A DNA stretch of 57,871 nucleotides from an uncultured Lachnospiraceae bacterium (GTDB lineage: Bacteria > Bacillota > Clostridia > Lachnospirales > Lachnospiraceae). This document shows, piece by piece, positions 55,813-57,871 of the stretch. The stretch spans positions 1 to 57,871 of the forward strand of contig CATJTQ010000098.1 in assembly GCA_949743325.1 (NCBI GenBank), written 5' to 3'. The translations under genes were made by a program, and so were the position numbers. Under the pieces are notes generated by a model. It had not been told where the DNA came from and made no database searches. It saw only the letters and a program-made list of their open reading frames with translations. Position 1 is the stretch's first letter. Each line of letters opens with the position of its first letter.

Positions 55813-56385
55813 ATGAGAATCGGTGTTTTAGCTGTTCAGGGTGCATTTATAGAGCATGAAAATATATTGAAAAATCTTGGGGCAGAATGTGTAGAGATTA
55901 GAAAATCAGAGCATCTGCAGCAGGAATTGGATGGAATTGTGCTTCCCGGAGGGGAAAGCACAGTAATGGGTAAGTTATTATTTGAACTTAAGCTTTTTGA
56001 AAACATTAAGACCAGAATAGAAAATGGACTTCCTGTACTTGGCACATGTGCGGGGGCTATTTTGCTCGCAGATAAAATAGAAGGTGAAAATATATCATAT
56101 TTGGGAACAATACCTATGAAAATTAAGCGAAATGCATATGGAAGGCAGTTAGGAAGCTTTGCGGCAGAACAGGAAATAAAAGGCATTGGTAAATTTCCTA
56201 TGAGATTTATTAGAGCACCGTATATTATTTCTGCTGCACCAAATGTAAAAATACTTAGTACTGTTGAAGAGAAAATTGTTGCAGTTGAGTATGGAAATCA
56301 GCTTGCGTTAACATTTCACCCTGAATTGACAGATGATTATAGTATACATAAATATTTTCTAAATGTAATATGTAGTAGAACTTAA
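55813..56385 (+). CDS. pdxT: pyridoxal 5'-phosphate synthase glutaminase subunit PdxT
   Basis: 190 residues, class I glutaminase that releases ammonia for PdxS. Motifs LPGGESTVMGKL, the nucleophile Cys79 in GTCAGAILLA, and the catalytic His-x-Glu in FHPELT. Immediately downstream of pdxS, and followed by an intrinsic terminator five bases after the stop. Confidence 0.97.
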   Translation: MRIGVLAVQGAFIEHENILKNLGAECVEIRKSEHLQQELDGIVLPGGESTVMGKLLFELKLFENIKTRIENGLPVLGTCAGAILLADKIEGENISYLGTIPMKIKRNAYGRQLGSFAAEQEIKGIGKFPMRFIRAPYIISAAPNVKILSTVEEKIVAVEYGNQLALTFHPELTDDYSIHKYFLNVICSRT

Positions 56386-56389
56386 AAGT

Positions 56390-56417
56390 ACAGCAGCCTT
56401 TATCGGCTGCTGTTTTA
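56390..56417 (+). terminator. terminator of pdxST
   Basis: ACAGCAGCC (56390-56398), 6-base loop, GGCTGCTGT (56405-56413), then a short T-run. GC-rich stem, clear intrinsic terminator. Confidence 0.9.
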
Positions 56418-56450
56418 TATGTTAAATGAATATAATTTGCATATGAAAGA

Positions 56451-56481
56451 TATTGACATGTTAAATTTGTCAATATATAAT
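56451..56481 (+). promoter_or_regulatory. cysK promoter with embedded inverted repeat
   Basis: A perfect promoter: TTGACA (56453-56458), 17 bases, TATAAT (56476-56481). TATTGACA (56451-56458) and TGTCAATA (56468-56475) are perfect inverted repeats around a 9-base centre and fill the -35 and spacer. A dimeric repressor there would block polymerase. No T-box or SAM riboswitch features were seen in the short leader. Confidence 0.75.
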
Positions 56482-56537
56482 ATATAACATATAATTCATA
56501 TCAGAAAAGTATGATTTGAGAAAGGGTGGAAATTTGG

Positions 56538-57473
56538 ATGAATAATGTAAAACAAAGCTCTATTGAACTAATTGGGAGTACTCCAATGCTTCAGTTAAGC
56601 AGGTACTCAAAATATGCAGGAGTTTCTGACGTACTTATTATTGCAAAATTGGAGTATTTAAATCCGGCGGGTTCTGTGAAAGACCGTGTTGCGTTGGCGA
56701 TGATTGAAGATGCAGAACAGAAAGGAATTATAAAGCAAGGTGCAACGATAATAGAGCCAACAAGCGGCAATACAGGAATTGGTATAGCTGCAGTGGCAGC
56801 AGCAAAAGGATACAGGGCAATACTTACACTTCCTGATACAATGAGCGTTGAGAGAAGGAATCTTCTTAAGGCATATGGAGCAGAAATTGTACTTACAGAA
56901 GGTTCAAAAGGAATGAAGGGTGCAATTGAAAAAGCTGAGGAACTATCACAGAAAATTTCAGGCTCTATTATATTAGGTCAGTTTGAAAATCCTGCTAATC
57001 CCAAAGTCCATAAAAACGTTACCGGACCAGAAATATGGGATCAGACAGGTGGAAATGTTGATATATTTGTTGCAGGAGTTGGAACAGGAGGAACTATAAC
57101 AGGTGTAGGCGAATATTTAAAAAAGAAAAATCCTGATATTAAAGTAGTTGCAGTAGAGCCTGCGGACAGTCCGGTTTTATCATCAGGACAGTCTGGTGCA
57201 CATAAAATACAAGGTATTGGCGCTGGATTTGTTCCAAGGGCGCTTAACACATCAGTATATGATGAAATAATTACAATTGAGAATGAGGATGCATTTGCAG
57301 AGGGCAGATCTTTTGCAGTGAGCGAGGGGATTCTTGTTGGTATTTCATCTGGTGCGGCGTTAAAAGCGGCGGTGCTTCTTGCTAAAAGACCGGAAAATAA
57401 AGGAAAGACAATAGTTGTTCTTCTTCCTGATTCGGGAGACAGATATTTATCTACCCCGTTATTTAATAATTAA
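56538..57473 (+). CDS. cysK: cysteine synthase (O-acetylserine sulfhydrylase)
   Basis: 311 residues, PLP enzyme of fold type II. The Schiff-base lysine is Lys48 in NPAGSVKDR; the substrate loop is [12 protein letters not shown]; the PLP-phosphate loop is [12 protein letters not shown]; the C-terminal serine region is [11 protein letters not shown]. The ATG at 56538 is preceded by AAAGGGTGGA; the GTG at 56526 lies within that ribosome binding site and is rejected. Neighbouring pdxST makes the cofactor it uses, though the two units have separate promoters. Confidence 0.96.
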   Translation: MNNVKQSSIELIGSTPMLQLSRYSKYAGVSDVLIIAKLEYLNPAGSVKDRVALAMIEDAEQKGIIKQGATIIEPTSGNTGIGIAAVAAAKGYRAILTLPDTMSVERRNLLKAYGAEIVLTEGSKGMKGAIEKAEELSQKISGSIILGQFENPANPKVHKNVTGPEIWDQTGGNVDIFVAGVGTGGTITGVGEYLKKKNPDIKVVAVEPADSPVLSSGQSGAHKIQGIGAGFVPRALNTSVYDEIITIENEDAFAEGRSFAVSEGILVGISSGAALKAAVLLAKRPENKGKTIVVLLPDSGDRYLSTPLFNN

Positions 57474-57533
57474 GTGTAGAGAATTTTCATTATATATATT
57501 TATTTGAAAAATAATTTAGCTAATCTCCTAATG

Positions 57534-57593
57534 GGTATATGAACTATTTGGATAGTTATTTAGAACTATTTAAATGGGGATTATACCTTTTTT
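57534..57593 (+). terminator. probable terminator downstream of cysK
   Basis: GGTATA (57534-57539) pairs with TATACC (57582-57587), followed by T6. The interior holds a second stem, AACTAT-TTGG-ATAGTT. Weak and AT-rich, but correctly placed. Confidence 0.5.
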
Positions 57594-57693
57594 ATATAAA
57601 TCTTTTAAGTCAAAATGCAAACATTTTAAGTTGGGGTTAAATGTAATTTTATTGTTTATTAGATGTTGGTTAATGCCAGATAAGGATAAATTT

Positions 57694-57776
57694 TTAGATT
57701 GTCAAAAGTATATTGAAAAAGATTTCTGCATATGCTATAATGCCTATAGGCAAAAAGATGTAAGAAATTCCAACAT
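57694..57776 (-). pseudogene. candidate frameshifted small hydrophobic ORF (type I toxin-like)
   Basis: From an ATG at 57776, preceded by GGGAGGAGG, the frame reads MLEFLTSFCL and stops at 57744. One extra T in the T-run at about 57752-57756 would give MLEFLTSFLPIGIIAYAE and beyond, up to a stop at 57694: a short hydrophobic peptide like those of small clostridial type I toxins (as I recall, of the form MLEFLTSLL..AYYICKW). An in-frame ATG at 57815 falls at the predicted start point and is probably not used. It is either decayed or shifted by a single homopolymer base. Confidence 0.35.
57713..57741 (+). promoter_or_regulatory. promoter facing the small hydrophobic ORF (antisense)
   Basis: TTGAAA (57713-57718), 17-base spacer, and extended -10 TGC-TATAAT (57736-57741). 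It starts an RNA near 57748 that runs antisense to the ORF and its leader. Confidence 0.5.
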
Positions 57777-57814
57777 TGACACCTCCTCCCTGTTGCGGGT
57801 GTCGGTGAGCAACA
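57748..57814 (+). ncRNA. candidate antisense RNA (antitoxin-like)
   Basis: Predicted from the promoter above; the RNA would be complementary to the ribosome binding site and first codons of the minus-strand ORF. It contains two mutually exclusive stems, GACACC/GGTGTC (57778-57783 with 57798-57803) and TGTTGC/GCAACA (57791-57796 with 57809-57814). The 3' end is not defined, as no terminator is visible before the window ends. Confidence 0.3.
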
Positions 57815-57819
57815 TAAAA

Positions 57820-57828
57820 ATTATAGCA
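57820..57828 (-). promoter_or_regulatory. extended -10 promoter of the small hydrophobic ORF
   Basis: Minus strand TGC-TATAAT (57828-57820), with no good -35. Transcription would start near 57813, about 37 bases before the ATG, and the leader would begin with the TGTTGC/GCAACA stem. The other gene-less sequence in 57474-57871 is AT-rich with nothing else recognised. Confidence 0.4.
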
Positions 57829-57871
57829 TATTATTTTCTATTCTTCTATCTTTTCTCTAAAAATGGTTTGA

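Noticed and set aside
57694-57871. Known small-RNA families (SRP RNA, 6S RNA, riboswitch) at the right edge
   Set aside because: None of the conserved signatures of these families could be found; the two opposing promoters and the short ORF fit better with a type I toxin-like locus.
1-57871. CRISPR arrays, tRNA or rRNA genes, phage integrase or attachment sites
   Set aside because: No regularly spaced repeats, no cloverleaf with T-loop GTTCGA-type signal and no integrase-like ORF were seen.

Overview
The window is AT-rich chromosomal DNA from a low-GC, Gram-positive anaerobe, most likely a spore-forming clostridium close to Lachnospiraceae. The evidence is the gene order rpmG-secE-nusG-rplKAJL-rpoBC followed by tig-clpP-clpX-lon-engB, the murB-rapZ-whiA-crh cluster, a SPOCS/LysM spore-coat-type protein, AGGAGG-type ribosome binding sites with occasional GTG/TTG starts, and strong TTGACA-17-TATAAT promoters.

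Positions 1-12,100 are accessory. They hold the end of a histidine kinase cut by the window edge, a decayed IS3-family transposase, an orphan AgrA/AgrC-like pair with no AgrB/AgrD beside it, a coiled-coil protein of unknown function, a serine-hydrolase remnant, a TetR regulator with a consensus promoter and palindromic operator, two convergent ABC exporter half-transporters (probably a heterodimer), and a two-component system followed by an ABC ATPase and permease of the antimicrobial-peptide-resistance type. A long hairpin at 12,183-12,257 closes this block.

Positions 12,300-20,300 hold malQ-plsC (minus strand), a PrcB-like lipoprotein with a SPOCS/LysM protein (plus), then an O-antigen-ligase-like membrane protein and a stand-alone FliD-like protein (minus). 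Positions 20,390-32,300 are the transcription/translation core, with dense RNA-level control: twin L1-type sites before rplK and rplA, an L10 leader attenuator before rplJL, an intercistronic terminator, and a long structured leader before rpoB.

Positions 32,360-41,160 form a protein-quality-control block (tig, clpP, clpX, lon) running into engB and a zinc/manganese-type ABC importer. Positions 41,270-44,325 are murB, rapZ, whiA and an HPr-like protein with Glu15 and Ser46 (Crh-like); yvcK is missing from its usual place. A yybP-ykoY (Mn2+) riboswitch then precedes a CaCA-family exchanger. It is followed by a PhoB/PhoR-like system and a short Na/phosphate symporter with a Pho-box-like direct repeat upstream.

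Positions 48,800-57,871 carry sbcDC (minus), an unrecognised 225-residue protein, a GNAT fragment, a DUF6483-like small protein, pdxST, and cysK behind a consensus promoter with an embedded operator-like repeat. At the right edge two overlapping, oppositely directed promoters face a short frameshifted hydrophobic ORF whose Shine-Dalgarno lies in one of two mutually exclusive hairpins. This looks like a decayed or phase-shifted type I toxin-antitoxin module and is the most unusual item here. No tRNA, rRNA, CRISPR array or intact transposase was found.
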